Below are positions 49,240 to 57,970 of a stretch of 64,000 bases of DNA, one piece after another. Origin of the DNA: JACVRW01 sp963764665 (GTDB taxonomy: Bacteria > Actinomycetota > Thermoleophilia > Solirubrobacterales > Thermoleophilaceae); the NCBI GenBank assembly GCA_963764665.1, contig CAVXTL010000021.1, forward strand, positions 124,001 through 188,000, read 5' to 3'. Within the stretch, counting starts at the first letter, position 1. Each line of letters starts with the position of its first letter. The notes beneath the pieces were generated by a model. The model was not told the origin of the DNA, did not search any database, and saw only the letters and a program-made list of their open reading frames with translations. A program made the position numbers and the translations under genes.

Positions 49240-50202
49240 TCAGATCAGCCCCATCGCCCGCAGCCACGCCTCGGTGCGCCGCATGCCGTCGTCGAGGTCC
49301 ACGCGCGGCGCCCAGTCCAGCATCCGGTAGGCGGTCGAGATGCCGTAGGTGCCCTTCCGTTCCGCGAGGTAGCGGACGCCGTCGGCGGTCAGCTCGTTGG
49401 GCACGCCGCGCACCCGGGCGATCCGGTCGTACGTCGCCGCCAGGCCGAGCGCGACGGCGGTCGGGACGGCGGGCACCCTCGTGCCGATCATCGCGCCGAA
49501 ACGGCCGAAGTAGTCGCGGGTCTCGACCCCCACGCCACCGCTCAGCGTCACCACCCGGCCGGCCGCGGCGGGCGCGGTGGCCGCCCGTACGATCCCGTCG
49601 ACCACGTCGTCCACGTAGATCGGACTGTGGATCCCGTGGCCACGGGCGGGCAGGACGGCGCGGCCCCTGCGCAGCAGCTCGAGCGGCAGGAGCGTCCATG
49701 GCCGCGACCCCGGGCCGTAGGTGTCGCTCGGCCGTACCACCGCAACCTCCTGCTGATTGCTGGCGTGCGCCATCAGCGCTGCGTGCTCGGCGGCGATCTT
49801 CGTATCCACGTATGCCATGCCCGTGTGCCGCACCGGGTAGGTCTCGTCCACGCCGTCGGGGAAGTTGAGGCCGAAGACGACCGCGGAGGAGATGTGCACG
49901 AACCGGCCGACGCCGTTGTCGCGCGCCGCCTCCAGCGCCATGTGGGTGCCGTTCACGTTCACATCCCAGAAGCGCGATGTGTCGGACGGCATCCCGACCA
50001 GCGCCGCGCTGTGGATCATCACGTCGCAGCCGGCAGCGGCGCGCTGCCATTCGCCGGGCCATCTGATGTCGCCCGCGACCACGCCGAGCGCTTCGTCTGC
50101 GACGAGGTCCACGCCGACGACCTCCACGCCGTCGTGGCGCAGCCGGTCGGCGAGCGAGCGTCCGATGAAACCGGCCGCTCCCGTGATCAGCACTCGGTTC
50201 AC
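49240..50202 (-). CDS. NAD-dependent epimerase/dehydratase (extended SDR)
   Basis: 320 residues. The Rossmann motif VLITGAAGFIGRSLADRL is at 4-21. The active-site triad is partly visible: Ser in VHISSAVVFG and Tyr-x3-Lys in TGMAYVDTKIAAEH. ARPSDTYGPG-type sequence (VVRPSDTYGPGSRPW) is typical of nucleotide-sugar epimerases and 3-beta-hydroxysteroid dehydrogenase-like proteins. The substrate is unknown; with no sugar genes next to it, a steroid or lipid role is also possible. It starts from GTG, just upstream of the tRNA. Confidence 0.9.
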   Translation of the reverse strand: MNRVLITGAAGFIGRSLADRLRHDGVEVVGVDLVADEALGVVAGDIRWPGEWQRAAAGCDVMIHSAALVGMPSDTSRFWDVNVNGTHMALEAARDNGVGRFVHISSAVVFGLNFPDGVDETYPVRHTGMAYVDTKIAAEHAALMAHASNQQEVAVVRPSDTYGPGSRPWTLLPLELLRRGRAVLPARGHGIHSPIYVDDVVDGIVRAATAPAAAGRVVTLSGGVGVETRDYFGRFGAMIGTRVPAVPTAVALGLAATYDRIARVRGVPNELTADGVRYLAERKGTYGISTAYRMLDWAPRVDLDDGMRRTEAWLRAMGLI

Positions 50203-50243
50203 GGGGCGATCTTATGCGTTATGTCTACTTGGCAACGACCTAG

Positions 50244-50316
50244 TGGAGCTAGTCGGACTCGAACCGACGACCTCCTGGGTGCGATCCAGGCGCTCTTCCA
50301 GCTGAGCTATAGCCCC
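50244..50316 (-). tRNA. tRNA-Ala (anticodon CGC)
   Basis: The 73-base minus-strand sequence folds as a complete cloverleaf: acceptor GGGGCTA with TAGCTCC plus A73, D-arm GCTC/GCGC (so G-C closing), anticodon arm TGGAT-CGC-ACCCA with anticodon CGC, and T-arm GGTTCGAGTCC. CCA is not encoded. The acceptor has G3-U70, the alanine identity pair. Confidence 0.95.
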
Positions 50317-50395
50317 GCTCTGCACCGGCTCGCGCCGGTACGGCGAAGGATAGCCGTGGGGATCGAGCCGACACGCGTCGATAGGCTTCCGCGCG

Positions 50396-50947
50396 ATGGG
50401 CATTCTCGACGATGCCATCCGCGAGCACCTGGAGCTGAAGCGCAAGCACGGTGCGGCCGAGGAGGAGCTTCGCCAGCAAGAGGTCGAGGCCCTCGGCGCA
50501 CCTGTCGACGCTCAATCCGAGGACGCTGCGGACCTGGCGGACGGCAACGGCGGGCAGGCGGCCCCGGAAGAGGCACTCGAGGCCGAGGCGCCGCCTGAGC
50601 CTGAGCTCGAGGAGGCGGAGCTCCTGGAGCCGGAACCGCCGGAGCCCGAGCCCGTCGAGCCTCAGCCCACCGAGCCCTTCGAGGTGGAGGCGGCCGAGCC
50701 GGACTTGCACGAGCTCGATCCCGACGAGCCCGAGGCGACCTTCCCGGCCGGGGAGGACGAGGAGCCGCCGCAGGGCGGCGACACGCCGGCCCGCGGCTTC
50801 GCGCCCGTGGAGGAGGAGCCGCACGAGGACGATGCTCCCGCCGAGGGCGACCTGCTCGAGGACACGCCGGACTTCCTCCAGGAGACGCCGGAGCACGACC
50901 GGCTGTGGTTCGAGCAGAAGCCGCCGCGCGACTTCGACTTCGACTAG
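50396..50947 (+). CDS. Acidic Pro/Glu-rich cytoplasmic protein
   Basis: 183 residues. The first 30 form a conserved-looking amphipathic helix (MGILDDAIREHLELKRKHGA) and the rest is a long disordered region dominated by Glu, Pro and Asp (LEPEPPEPEPVEP), ending RDFDFD. No catalytic domain. Proteins with this head and an acidic tail occur widely in Thermoleophilia and other actinobacteria, with no known role; a nucleoid or ribosome contact through the helix is only speculation. It is divergent from the tRNA and followed by a strong terminator. Confidence 0.85.
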   Translation: MGILDDAIREHLELKRKHGAAEEELRQQEVEALGAPVDAQSEDAADLADGNGGQAAPEEALEAEAPPEPELEEAELLEPEPPEPEPVEPQPTEPFEVEAAEPDLHELDPDEPEATFPAGEDEEPPQGGDTPARGFAPVEEEPHEDDAPAEGDLLEDTPDFLQETPEHDRLWFEQKPPRDFDFD

Positions 50948-50984
50948 ATCATCCGTCCAGCGGACGGGCGCGAGAGAAGTTGCG

Positions 50985-51014
50985 GCGGGGGTCGCCCGCC
51001 CCGGCGACCCCCGC
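50985..51014. terminator. Bidirectional terminator hairpin
   Basis: GCGGGGGTCGCC (50985-50996) pairs perfectly with GGCGACCCCCGC (51003-51014), a 12-pair stem with a six-base loop. It lies in the 196-base gap between convergent genes. A smaller hairpin CCGTCC/GGACGG precedes it at 50953-50967. The rest of the gap shows nothing else. Confidence 0.75.
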
Positions 51015-51143
51015 GCTAATGCAACTCAGCGGCGTCCCGTGCCGCTTTGTTCGACGGAACCCTCCATGCCGTCGTGAATCACTTGTCGGCCGTGCCTGCC
51101 GAAAACTGAAATCTTGTTCCCAGGCCTAAACGCGCGTCCAAAG

Positions 51144-52421
51144 TCAGGAGATATACCCGCGGAGGGTGGCCGCTTCCACCACGCGTTCGATGCCCAGCTC
51201 GTAGGCCGCCTCGCGAAGGGGGGTCCCGGTCTCGTGAGAGCGGGCGGACACCTCGCGGAACGCCTTCCGCATGATCCGGCCAAGCCGGTCGTTCACCTCG
51301 CGCTCGTCCCAGCGGAAGTGCTGGAGGTTCTGCACCCACTCGAAGTACGAGACCACCACCCCGCCCGCGTTGGCCATCACGTCGGGGACCACGTAGACGC
51401 CCTTCTCGCGGAGTATCTCGTCGGCCGCCGGGGTGGTCGGGCTGTTCGCGCCCTCGACGATCATCCGGCAGCGCATCCGGGCGGCGTTGTCCCGGTGGAT
51501 CATGCCGCCGAGCGCAGCCGGTATGAACACGTCGCACTCCACGGCCACGAGGTCCTCGGGGTCCATCGGCTCGGCGCCGGGGAGTTCCACGAGCGGCCCC
51601 CCGCCGGCCAGGTGAGCCGCCAGCGCCTCGGCGTCGATGCCGGCCTCGCTCCGGATCGCCCCGGACGCGTCCGAGACGGCCACCATCCGCGCGCCCAGCT
51701 GCTGCATCAGGCGCGCCGCCCACGAGCCCACGTTGCCGCAGCCCTGTACGGCGAAGGTGGTCTCGGAGGGGATCAGGTCCAGGCGCGGCGCGGCTTCGCG
51801 GAACATGAAGACCACCCCGCGGCCGGTGGCCGCCTCACGGCCGTAGGAGCCCTCGAGCGCGATCGGCTTGCCGGTCACGCATGCGGGCGTGTGCCCGTGC
51901 AGCTTCCCGTACTCGTCCATGAGCCAGGCCATCACCTGCGCGTCGGTGCCCACGTCGGGCGCCGGGATGTCGCGCGTGGGCCCGAGCACCTTCTCGATCT
52001 TGGAGAGGAAGGAGCGCGACACCGCCTGTAGCTCGCTCTTCTCGAGCTTGCCCGTATCGACGTTGATGCCGCCCTTGGCCCCGCCGAAGGGAATCCCGAC
52101 GATCGCGGTCTTCCAGGTCATGAGCTCGGCGAGCGCGCGCACCTCGTCGAGATCGACCTCGGGGTGGAAGCGGATGCCGCCCTTATACGGGCCGCGTGCC
52201 CCGTTGTGCTGGACGCGGAACCCGGAGAACACGTGGATCTGCCCGTCGCTCAGCTTGACCGGCACCTGGACCTGCACCTCGCGGTACGACGAGCGCAGCA
52301 CGGCCGCGATGTCGTCGCGCAGTCCGAGGCGCTCCGCCGCCCGGCCGAACCAGTGCTCGACGGTCTCGTAGCTCGAGACCTCCGCTCCTCGCGGCGGTGT
52401 CCGCGCTTCCATTGGGACCAT
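51144..52421 (-). CDS. gdhA: Glutamate/leucine dehydrogenase
   Basis: 425 residues. The N-terminal dimerisation domain contains GPYKGGIRFHPEVDLDEVRALAELMTWK with the substrate Lys, then VGIPFGGAKGG. The Rossmann domain has TFAVQGCGNVGSWAA and the tail SYFEWVQNLQHFRWDE. It interconverts L-glutamate and 2-oxoglutarate with NAD(P). Length and motifs fit the hexameric glutamate dehydrogenase of actinobacteria and thermophiles rather than leucine dehydrogenase. ATG 52421 is used; ATG 52412 is an alternative. Confidence 0.95.
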   Translation of the reverse strand: MVPMEARTPPRGAEVSSYETVEHWFGRAAERLGLRDDIAAVLRSSYREVQVQVPVKLSDGQIHVFSGFRVQHNGARGPYKGGIRFHPEVDLDEVRALAELMTWKTAIVGIPFGGAKGGINVDTGKLEKSELQAVSRSFLSKIEKVLGPTRDIPAPDVGTDAQVMAWLMDEYGKLHGHTPACVTGKPIALEGSYGREAATGRGVVFMFREAAPRLDLIPSETTFAVQGCGNVGSWAARLMQQLGARMVAVSDASGAIRSEAGIDAEALAAHLAGGGPLVELPGAEPMDPEDLVAVECDVFIPAALGGMIHRDNAARMRCRMIVEGANSPTTPAADEILREKGVYVVPDVMANAGGVVVSYFEWVQNLQHFRWDEREVNDRLGRIMRKAFREVSARSHETGTPLREAAYELGIERVVEAATLRGYIS

Positions 52422-52487
52422 GCTCTCATCGTCCGCCGTTCAAGGGGCGGTAGAGTCGCCGCCGGTCGAGCAGAGGAGGCTGGAGAG

Positions 52488-53300
52488 ATGTCCTTCGATA
52501 CCACGCAGTTCCGGCAGGGACAGCGAAAGATGTGGTCGTCCGGTGACTGGCCGAGCATCGCCAGGACCATCCAGCCGGTGGCCGACCAGCTGGTCGAGCG
52601 CATGGACGTGAGTGCCGGTCAGGACGTGCTCGACGTGGGCGCCGGCGACGGCAACGTCTCCATCCGGGCCGCCGAGCGCGGCGCTCGGGTCACGGCGTCC
52701 GACATCACGCCGGAGCTGTTCGAGTCGGGCCGGCAGCGGGCCGCCGACGCGGGCGTCGAGATCGAGTGGGTCGAGGGCGACGCGGCGGATCTGCCGTTCG
52801 CCGACGAGTCCTTCGACGTCGTCATGTCCACGTTCGGCTGCATCTTCGCGCCCCGTCACCAGGACGCGGCCGACGAGATGGTGCGCGTGACCAGGCCGGG
52901 TGGCGCCGTCGGTGTGTGCGCCTGGACCCCCGAGGGCCTCAACGGCCAGATGCTGAAGCTGATGGGCTCCGCGCTCCCAACCCCGCCGCCCGACGTCCAG
53001 CCATCGATCCTCTGGGGAACCGAGGAGCACGTGCGCGAGCTGTTCGCCGGCAAGGGGGTCGAGCTCGAGTTAGAGCGGGTCATGGCCACCTGGGAGTTCT
53101 CGTCGGCCGATGCCTGGGTCACTCAGCTGGAGCACAACCTCGGCCCGACGATCCTGGCCAAGTCGATCCTGGAGCCGGCCGGCGAGTGGGAGGCGATGCG
53201 CGCCCGTAGCGTGGAGCTCTTCGAGAGCTTCGACACGCCGGGCGAGGGCTGGCGGCCCGAGGCGGAGTACCTGCGGATCGTGGCGCGCCGGACCGGCTGA
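52488..53300 (+). CDS. SAM-dependent methyltransferase (class I)
   Basis: 270 residues. Motif I is VLDVGAGDGNVSIRAAERG near 48, motif II VTASDITPELF, and motif III DLPFADESFDVVMSTFGCIFAPRH, so a typical Methyltransf_11/25 fold. The N-terminus has FRQGQRKMWSSGDWPSIAR, seen in actinobacterial UbiE-like proteins that methylate small molecules. The acceptor is unknown. An AGGAGG ribosome site lies before the ATG. It is followed by a tRNA gene. Confidence 0.93.
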   Translation: MSFDTTQFRQGQRKMWSSGDWPSIARTIQPVADQLVERMDVSAGQDVLDVGAGDGNVSIRAAERGARVTASDITPELFESGRQRAADAGVEIEWVEGDAADLPFADESFDVVMSTFGCIFAPRHQDAADEMVRVTRPGGAVGVCAWTPEGLNGQMLKLMGSALPTPPPDVQPSILWGTEEHVRELFAGKGVELELERVMATWEFSSADAWVTQLEHNLGPTILAKSILEPAGEWEAMRARSVELFESFDTPGEGWRPEAEYLRIVARRTG

Positions 53301-53334
53301 GCCGCAGCCCAATCCCGGGCTACTATCTGCCAGA

Positions 53335-53407
53335 GGGGCCATAGCTCAGTTGGGAGAGCGCGTCGCTTGCACCGACGAGGTCGCCGGTTCGAGCCCGGCT
53401 GGCTCCA
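53335..53407 (+). tRNA. tRNA-Ala (anticodon TGC)
   Basis: A complete cloverleaf of 73 bases: acceptor GGGGCCA with TGGCTCC plus A73, D-arm GCTC/GAGC, anticodon arm TCGCT-TGC-ACCGA with anticodon TGC, and T-arm GGTTCGAGCCC. CCA is not encoded. It decodes GCN codons and complements the CGC-anticodon gene three kilobases away. Confidence 0.96.
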
Positions 53408-53432
53408 TTTGAGTGTGTTGTAGGGTCCCAAT

Positions 53433-55025
53433 GTGGCCACGGAGGATCCCTGGGACGGGGTGGCAGGGCCCCCTTCGGTAACGCGTCCGATCCGCGCTGC
53501 CGAGGTCGTCGGTGTCCTATCGCTGGCGACCGATCTCGGCACCGGGCAGCCGCTCGAGCACGCGCTGCGAACGGCCGTGCTGGCGGTCCGGCTGGGCGAA
53601 CTGGCCGGCGCCTCGGCCCAGGAGCTCGTCGACACCTACTACCTCGCGCTCCTCCACGCCTCCGGCTGCACGTCGAACGGGCACGAGGCGGCGGCGCTCT
53701 TCGGCGACGACATCGCCCACAGGGCCGCGTTCTTCCTGGTCGACACGGCCAACCCGGCCGAGGTGCTCGCGTTCTACCGGGCTTACGTCGGGACCGGCCG
53801 CCCGCCGGAGGTGCGCGCCGCGATGGTCGAGGCGGTGCTCGCCGACGGCGGCGTGAGGGCACGCGAGGGCTTCGCGCAGATGTGCGAGGTGGCGCAGCGA
53901 TTCGCGGGGTGGCTCGAGCTCGGCGAGGGCATCCAGGCAGCGCTCGAGTACGTCTTCGCTCGCTGGGACGGGCTCGGTTTCCCAGACGTGCGCGGCGACG
54001 AGATCCCGTTGCCGATGCGCCTGCTGCACGTGGCCAGGGACGTGTCCCTGTTCCTCTCCGCGTCGGGCGCGGGCGAGGCGATGTCCGTCATCGAGCGCCG
54101 GTCGGGTGCGGCGTACGAGCCGCGGCTCGCCGACCTGGTCACGCGCAACTTCGGCGACCTGCTCGCCGAGCTGGACGAGGCACGGATGTGGCAACAGGCG
54201 CTCGACGTCGAGCCGTTTCCGCAGATCTGGATGACGGGCGAGCGGGTCGATGCCGCCTTCATGGCCATCGCCACCCTCACCGGTCTCAAGTCGCCGTGGC
54301 TGCGCGAGCACCCGACGGGCGTGGCCGAGCTCGCCGAGGCCGCCGCCTGGCGGACGGGCCTGCCGTCGGCTTCCGTGACTCTCCTGCGGCGCGCCGCGCT
54401 GGCGCACGATCTCGGTCGCGTGGGTGTATCGAATGCGATCTGGGAGAAACCGGGGCCGCTCGGATTCGGGGAGTGGGAGCGGGTGCGGCTCCATCCTCAC
54501 TTCACCGAGCGCGCCTTCGCCCAGTCACCGGACCTCACTCCGATCGGAAAACTGGCCGGGTCGAACCACGAACGCCTCGACGGCTCCGGCTATCACCGCG
54601 GCACGCGCGGCCCGGCGCTCGACCAGGGGGCCCGTATGCTCGCGGCCGCCGACTGCTATACGGCCATGCGCGAGTCGCGGCCGTACAGGCCGGCTCTCGA
54701 CGTGCCGGCCGCGGAGGCGGAGCTGATGCGCGAGGCCGAGGAAGGGCGCCTCGACCAGGACGCCGTGGACGCGGTGCTCGCGGCTGCCGGTCACCGCGTG
54801 AAGCAGCGCCCGCGCGTGCTGCCCGCCGGGCTGACCGAGCGCGAGCTGGAGGTGCTCCTCGTGCTCGTTGGCGGTCAGTCGAACCAGGGGATCGCCGCGC
54901 AGCTCGGCATCTCGCCGAAGACCGTCGGGCACCACGTCCAGCACGTCTACCAGAAGGCCGGCGTCCGCAGCCGGGCCGCGGCGACGGTCTGGGCCTACGA
55001 GAACGACCTCGTCAGCGTCGCATAG
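53433..55025 (+). CDS. HD-GYP-like phosphohydrolase fused to a LuxR-type HTH
   Basis: 530 residues from GTG. Two HD-like halves are visible. The first is degenerate (about 40-180, LALLHASGCTSNGHEAAALF). The second has ALAHDLGRVGVSNAIWEKPGPL near 323-344 and SNHERLDGSGYHRGTRGPAL near 377-396, the HD and HHExxDGxGYP regions of HD-GYP enzymes, with the first His replaced by Asn and the final Pro by His. The LuxR helix-turn-helix is at about 466-528 (LTERELEVLLVLVGGQSNQGIAAQLGISP). It may cleave cyclic dinucleotides or act as a sensor controlling transcription directly. It starts 25 bases after the tRNA. Confidence 0.9.
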   Translation: MATEDPWDGVAGPPSVTRPIRAAEVVGVLSLATDLGTGQPLEHALRTAVLAVRLGELAGASAQELVDTYYLALLHASGCTSNGHEAAALFGDDIAHRAAFFLVDTANPAEVLAFYRAYVGTGRPPEVRAAMVEAVLADGGVRAREGFAQMCEVAQRFAGWLELGEGIQAALEYVFARWDGLGFPDVRGDEIPLPMRLLHVARDVSLFLSASGAGEAMSVIERRSGAAYEPRLADLVTRNFGDLLAELDEARMWQQALDVEPFPQIWMTGERVDAAFMAIATLTGLKSPWLREHPTGVAELAEAAAWRTGLPSASVTLLRRAALAHDLGRVGVSNAIWEKPGPLGFGEWERVRLHPHFTERAFAQSPDLTPIGKLAGSNHERLDGSGYHRGTRGPALDQGARMLAAADCYTAMRESRPYRPALDVPAAEAELMREAEEGRLDQDAVDAVLAAAGHRVKQRPRVLPAGLTERELEVLLVLVGGQSNQGIAAQLGISPKTVGHHVQHVYQKAGVRSRAAATVWAYENDLVSVA

Positions 55026-55119
55026 GGCGTTCGCCCGATTCGCGGCGGACGGCCGGGCCGTACGGTCGTCTCATCACCGGCTTCGACCGCGGCGCCGGAC
55101 GGCTGAAGGGGGCATTGCT

Positions 55120-55392
55120 GTGATCCTGGCAACGACACAGGTCGAGGACTACGACCGCTTCCTGGAGATCTTCTCCACCAAGGGCGCCGAGAAGCGCAAG
55201 GAGCACGGGTCCAAGGGCGCGACCGTCTTTCGCGATCCCAACGAGGAGAACCGGGTGTGGGTGCTGTTCGACTGGGACGCCGAGGGCTGGCAGAGCTTCG
55301 TGTCCGATCCCGAGGTCCCGCCGATCCTGCAGGAAGCCGGGCACAAGGGTAAGCCGCAGGCCGCGGGCCTCGGCGGCCAGTACGACTCCTAG
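55120..55392 (+). CDS. Small dimeric alpha-beta barrel-like protein
   Basis: 90 residues from GTG 55120. The pattern VILATTQVEDYDRFLEIFS, ATVFRDPNEENRVWVLFDWD and EGWQSFVSDPEVPPILQEAG fits the ferredoxin-like dimeric barrel fold seen in antibiotic-biosynthesis-monooxygenase-type and EthD-like proteins. No catalytic residue is evident. It lies ten bases before the binding-protein gene, with GGCATGG-type context, so the two may share a transcript. Confidence 0.8.
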   Translation: MILATTQVEDYDRFLEIFSTKGAEKRKEHGSKGATVFRDPNEENRVWVLFDWDAEGWQSFVSDPEVPPILQEAGHKGKPQAAGLGGQYDS

Positions 55393-55401
55393 GGGATTGG
55401 C

Positions 55402-56508
55402 ATGGAATCAGCCGGTCCAATCAAGGTCGGGGTGATCACCGACCAGACGGGTCCGCTCTCGTTCATGGGCATCGCGAACGCGAACGTGGCCAAGATGGTG
55501 ATCGCCGACATCAATGCCGGGGGTGGCCTTCTGGGGCGGCCGCTGGAGCTGCGCCTCGAGGACAGTGAGACCACGGACAGCGCGGCGGAGGCCGCGGCGA
55601 AGAAGCTCGTCCAGGAGGACCAGGTCGATGTGGTCCTCGGCGGGATCTACAGCTCCACGCGCCAGGCCATCAAGGGCCCTGTCGTGGTTGAGGGCAAGCA
55701 GCTCTACATCTACCCGGAGCAGTACGAGGGGCAGGAGCATGACCCGCTCATCTTCTGCACCGGCCCGGTGCCGGCGCAGCAGGTGGACCCGCTCATCCCC
55801 TGGCTGATGGAGAAGACGGGTGCGAAGAAGTTCGCACTGCCGTCAGCCGACTACATCTGGCCGCAGGTGCTCAACGACAGCGTCCGCCAGGTGGTCGCGG
55901 CGGGCGGCGGCGAGATCGTCGAAGAGGACTACTACCCGCTCGACCACATGGACTATGAGGAGACCATCGGCAAGATCATGTCCAGCGGGGCCGAGGTGGT
56001 CTTCAACACGATCGTGCCGCCCGGGCTCACGCCGTTCCTCGAAGGGCTGTACGAGGCCGGCTTCACGCAGCGTGGCGGGCAGATCGTCTGCACGTACTTC
56101 GACGAGAACTTCCTGAACCTCGTCCCGGCCGAGCAGGTGGAGGGTCTGTACAGCTGCCTCGACTACTACGAGGACGCGAGCGATCCGTTCAGCAGGGAGC
56201 TGCTCGGCCGCTACGGCAAGCTCTACCCGGGCAGTGCCAAGTTCACCGCCGGCAGTGCATGCTCGGGCATGTACCGGGGCCTGAAGCTCTGGGAGGCGGC
56301 CGTGAACGAGGCGGGCACGCTGGAGCAGGAAGCCGTGATCAGCGCGCTGGACCACGCGAAGATCGGCGAGGGCCCGGGCGGTCCGGCCGAAATGGTGCCC
56401 GGTGAGCACCACGTGCGGATGAACATGTACATCGCCCAGGCCAAGGCCGGCCATTTCAAGGTCGTCGAGGACCTGGGTGTCGTCGATCCGAAGGAGGCCT
56501 GGCAGTAG
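55402..56508 (+). CDS. ABC-type amide/urea/branched-chain amino acid binding protein without signal peptide
   Basis: 368 residues of the type 1 periplasmic-binding fold, closest to UrtA/AmiC/FmdD: IKVGVITDQTGPLSFMGIANAN at the start, DQVDVVLGGIYSSTRQAI, LIFCTGPVPAQQVDPLIPW, and a C-terminal PGEHHVRMNMYIAQAKAGHF. No signal peptide, lipobox or N-terminal hydrophobic helix precedes the fold, and no permease or ATPase is nearby. A cytoplasmic sensor like Pseudomonas AmiC, rather than a transport component, is plausible. It lies nine bases after the small protein at 55120. Confidence 0.9.
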   Translation: MESAGPIKVGVITDQTGPLSFMGIANANVAKMVIADINAGGGLLGRPLELRLEDSETTDSAAEAAAKKLVQEDQVDVVLGGIYSSTRQAIKGPVVVEGKQLYIYPEQYEGQEHDPLIFCTGPVPAQQVDPLIPWLMEKTGAKKFALPSADYIWPQVLNDSVRQVVAAGGGEIVEEDYYPLDHMDYEETIGKIMSSGAEVVFNTIVPPGLTPFLEGLYEAGFTQRGGQIVCTYFDENFLNLVPAEQVEGLYSCLDYYEDASDPFSRELLGRYGKLYPGSAKFTAGSACSGMYRGLKLWEAAVNEAGTLEQEAVISALDHAKIGEGPGGPAEMVPGEHHVRMNMYIAQAKAGHFKVVEDLGVVDPKEAWQ

Positions 56509-56514
56509 GCCCGG

Positions 56515-56901
56515 CTACTCCGGCGGTCCTACGGCCTCGAGGGCTTCCTCCTTGTTCCGGAAGGCCTGCTCTCGTATGACCCGGTCACCCTTGAAGGTGA
56601 ACACGAAGGCGAACGGCTCGTCCACGGCGATCTCGCTGGCGGGACCGGACCCCACCGCCTGAGCCACAGCCAGGATCTTGTCCCCGGCATCGATCAGCTC
56701 CACGGGGACCACGTCGTAGCCGGACAGGGTCTTCTGGTTCTCCTCGTAGATGACCCGTATGGCCTCGTTGCCGTGGTGGGTCCCGAGCAGGAGCGTCTCG
56801 AAGACCGCGTCCGGGTCGTACAGCTCGACCAGGAAGTCGAGGTCGCCCCGGTTGTGCGCGTCGAACCCAGCCCTGATCCTCTCCACGTTCTTCTGCGACA
56901 T
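56515..56901 (-). CDS. SnoaL/NTF2-like protein
   Basis: 128 residues: VERIRAGFDAHNRGDLDFLVELYDPDAVFET opens the cone fold, followed by GTHHGNEAIRVIYEENQKTL and a closing beta sheet (FAFVFTFKGDRVIREQAFRNKEEALEAVG). Its end converges on the binding-protein gene with a six-base gap. It is on the same strand as the carboxypeptidase, 28 bases downstream of its end. Function unknown. Confidence 0.85.
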   Translation of the reverse strand: MSQKNVERIRAGFDAHNRGDLDFLVELYDPDAVFETLLLGTHHGNEAIRVIYEENQKTLSGYDVVPVELIDAGDKILAVAQAVGSGPASEIAVDEPFAFVFTFKGDRVIREQAFRNKEEALEAVGPPE

Positions 56902-56929
56902 CGCCGGGCGAGTATCCCCGATCTGCCAC

Positions 56930-57970
56930 TTACCTGCGGGCGAAGCCCGCGTCCAGCAGCTTCGCGGCGTGGCGCAGCGGGTTGGGCGAGTGCAGCAGCA
57001 CCACGGCGAGCGTTCGGCCGCCACGCCGGGCCACTCCCACGAAGCACAGCCCAGCCTCGTCGGTGTAGCCGGTCTTGAGCCCGATCGCGCCCGGGTAGCC
57101 CGCCCGTATCAGCGGGTTGTGCCCGCTCAGGTACAGCCGGCCGCCCTTGATCGGGAACCGGAACGCCGCCTGGCGCCGGCGCACGATGCGCCGGATCCGG
57201 GCGCGCTTCATCGCGAGCCGCGTGAGCACCGCGAGGTCGCGGGCGCACGAGCGGTTGCCGGCCTCGAGACCGTGCGACGACGCATACCGGGTGCACGTGA
57301 GCCCGAGCTCATCGGCGCGCTCGTTCATGAGCTTCACGAAGCGCCGCTCGGTGCCGGAGACGTGATCGGCAAGCGCGATGGCCGCATCGTTGCCCGACAC
57401 CATCAGCAGGCCGTTCATCAGCGTCTCGAGGCGCACGCGCCTCCCGCGCGGGAGCATCCCGACTCCCGAGCCCTGGTAGCGCAGCGCGGCGGGAGTGATC
57501 CGCACGGGCTGGCGCGGGCCGGCGCGCTCGGTCACGAGCAGCGCGGTCATGATCTTCGTGAGGCTCGCCATCGGCAGCACCCTCACCGGTCGCCTGCGCC
57601 AGAGCACGGCGCCGCTGCGAACGTCGAAGAGGAGCCCGGCTCGCGGCGGCTTGCGCAACTTCACCTGGATCGAGTCGGCGCCGGTGAGCGGCACGTCGGG
57701 CACCGGCTCGGCGGGCACGAGCGGATCCGGCTCGCGCTTGACCGACCTGTGGCCCACAGGCGGCGCTCCCGCGGCTATCGGCACGGCCTGGCCGCGCCCG
57801 GGCCCGTCGTCGCGGTCCAGGTCCAGGTCGGACTGGAGCACGGCTCCAACGGCGAGCGCGGCGGCCGCGATCACCAGCAGCGCCACGATCCGGCCGCGGC
57901 GCCGGCGCCGGCGAGCGCCGGCGGAGAGCACACCTCGAGGGGGGACCGGCGGCGGTCCCGGGCTAGTCAT
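56930..57970 (-). CDS. D-alanyl-D-alanine carboxypeptidase (S11 family) with N-terminal anchor
   Basis: 346 residues. A Pro- and Arg-rich cytoplasmic head (about 1-27) and one transmembrane helix (about 28-46) anchor a penicillin-binding domain whose active-site motifs are SLTK at 136-139, SGN at 192-194 and KTG at 299-301. It removes the terminal D-Ala from peptidoglycan stem peptides outside the membrane and so limits cross-linking. Its ATG lies inside the end of a 59-residue membrane-protein gene (8-base overlap), which itself overlaps the rhomboid gene, so the three are one operon. Confidence 0.94.
   Translation of the reverse strand: MTSPGPPPVPPRGVLSAGARRRRRRGRIVALLVIAAAALAVGAVLQSDLDLDRDDGPGRGQAVPIAAGAPPVGHRSVKREPDPLVPAEPVPDVPLTGADSIQVKLRKPPRAGLLFDVRSGAVLWRRRPVRVLPMASLTKIMTALLVTERAGPRQPVRITPAALRYQGSGVGMLPRGRRVRLETLMNGLLMVSGNDAAIALADHVSGTERRFVKLMNERADELGLTCTRYASSHGLEAGNRSCARDLAVLTRLAMKRARIRRIVRRRQAAFRFPIKGGRLYLSGHNPLIRAGYPGAIGLKTGYTDEAGLCFVGVARRGGRTLAVVLLHSPNPLRHAAKLLDAGFARR

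Noticed and set aside
51144..52421. Leucine dehydrogenase
   Set aside because: Length (425 residues) and the KGGIRFHPEV block fit hexameric glutamate dehydrogenase better.
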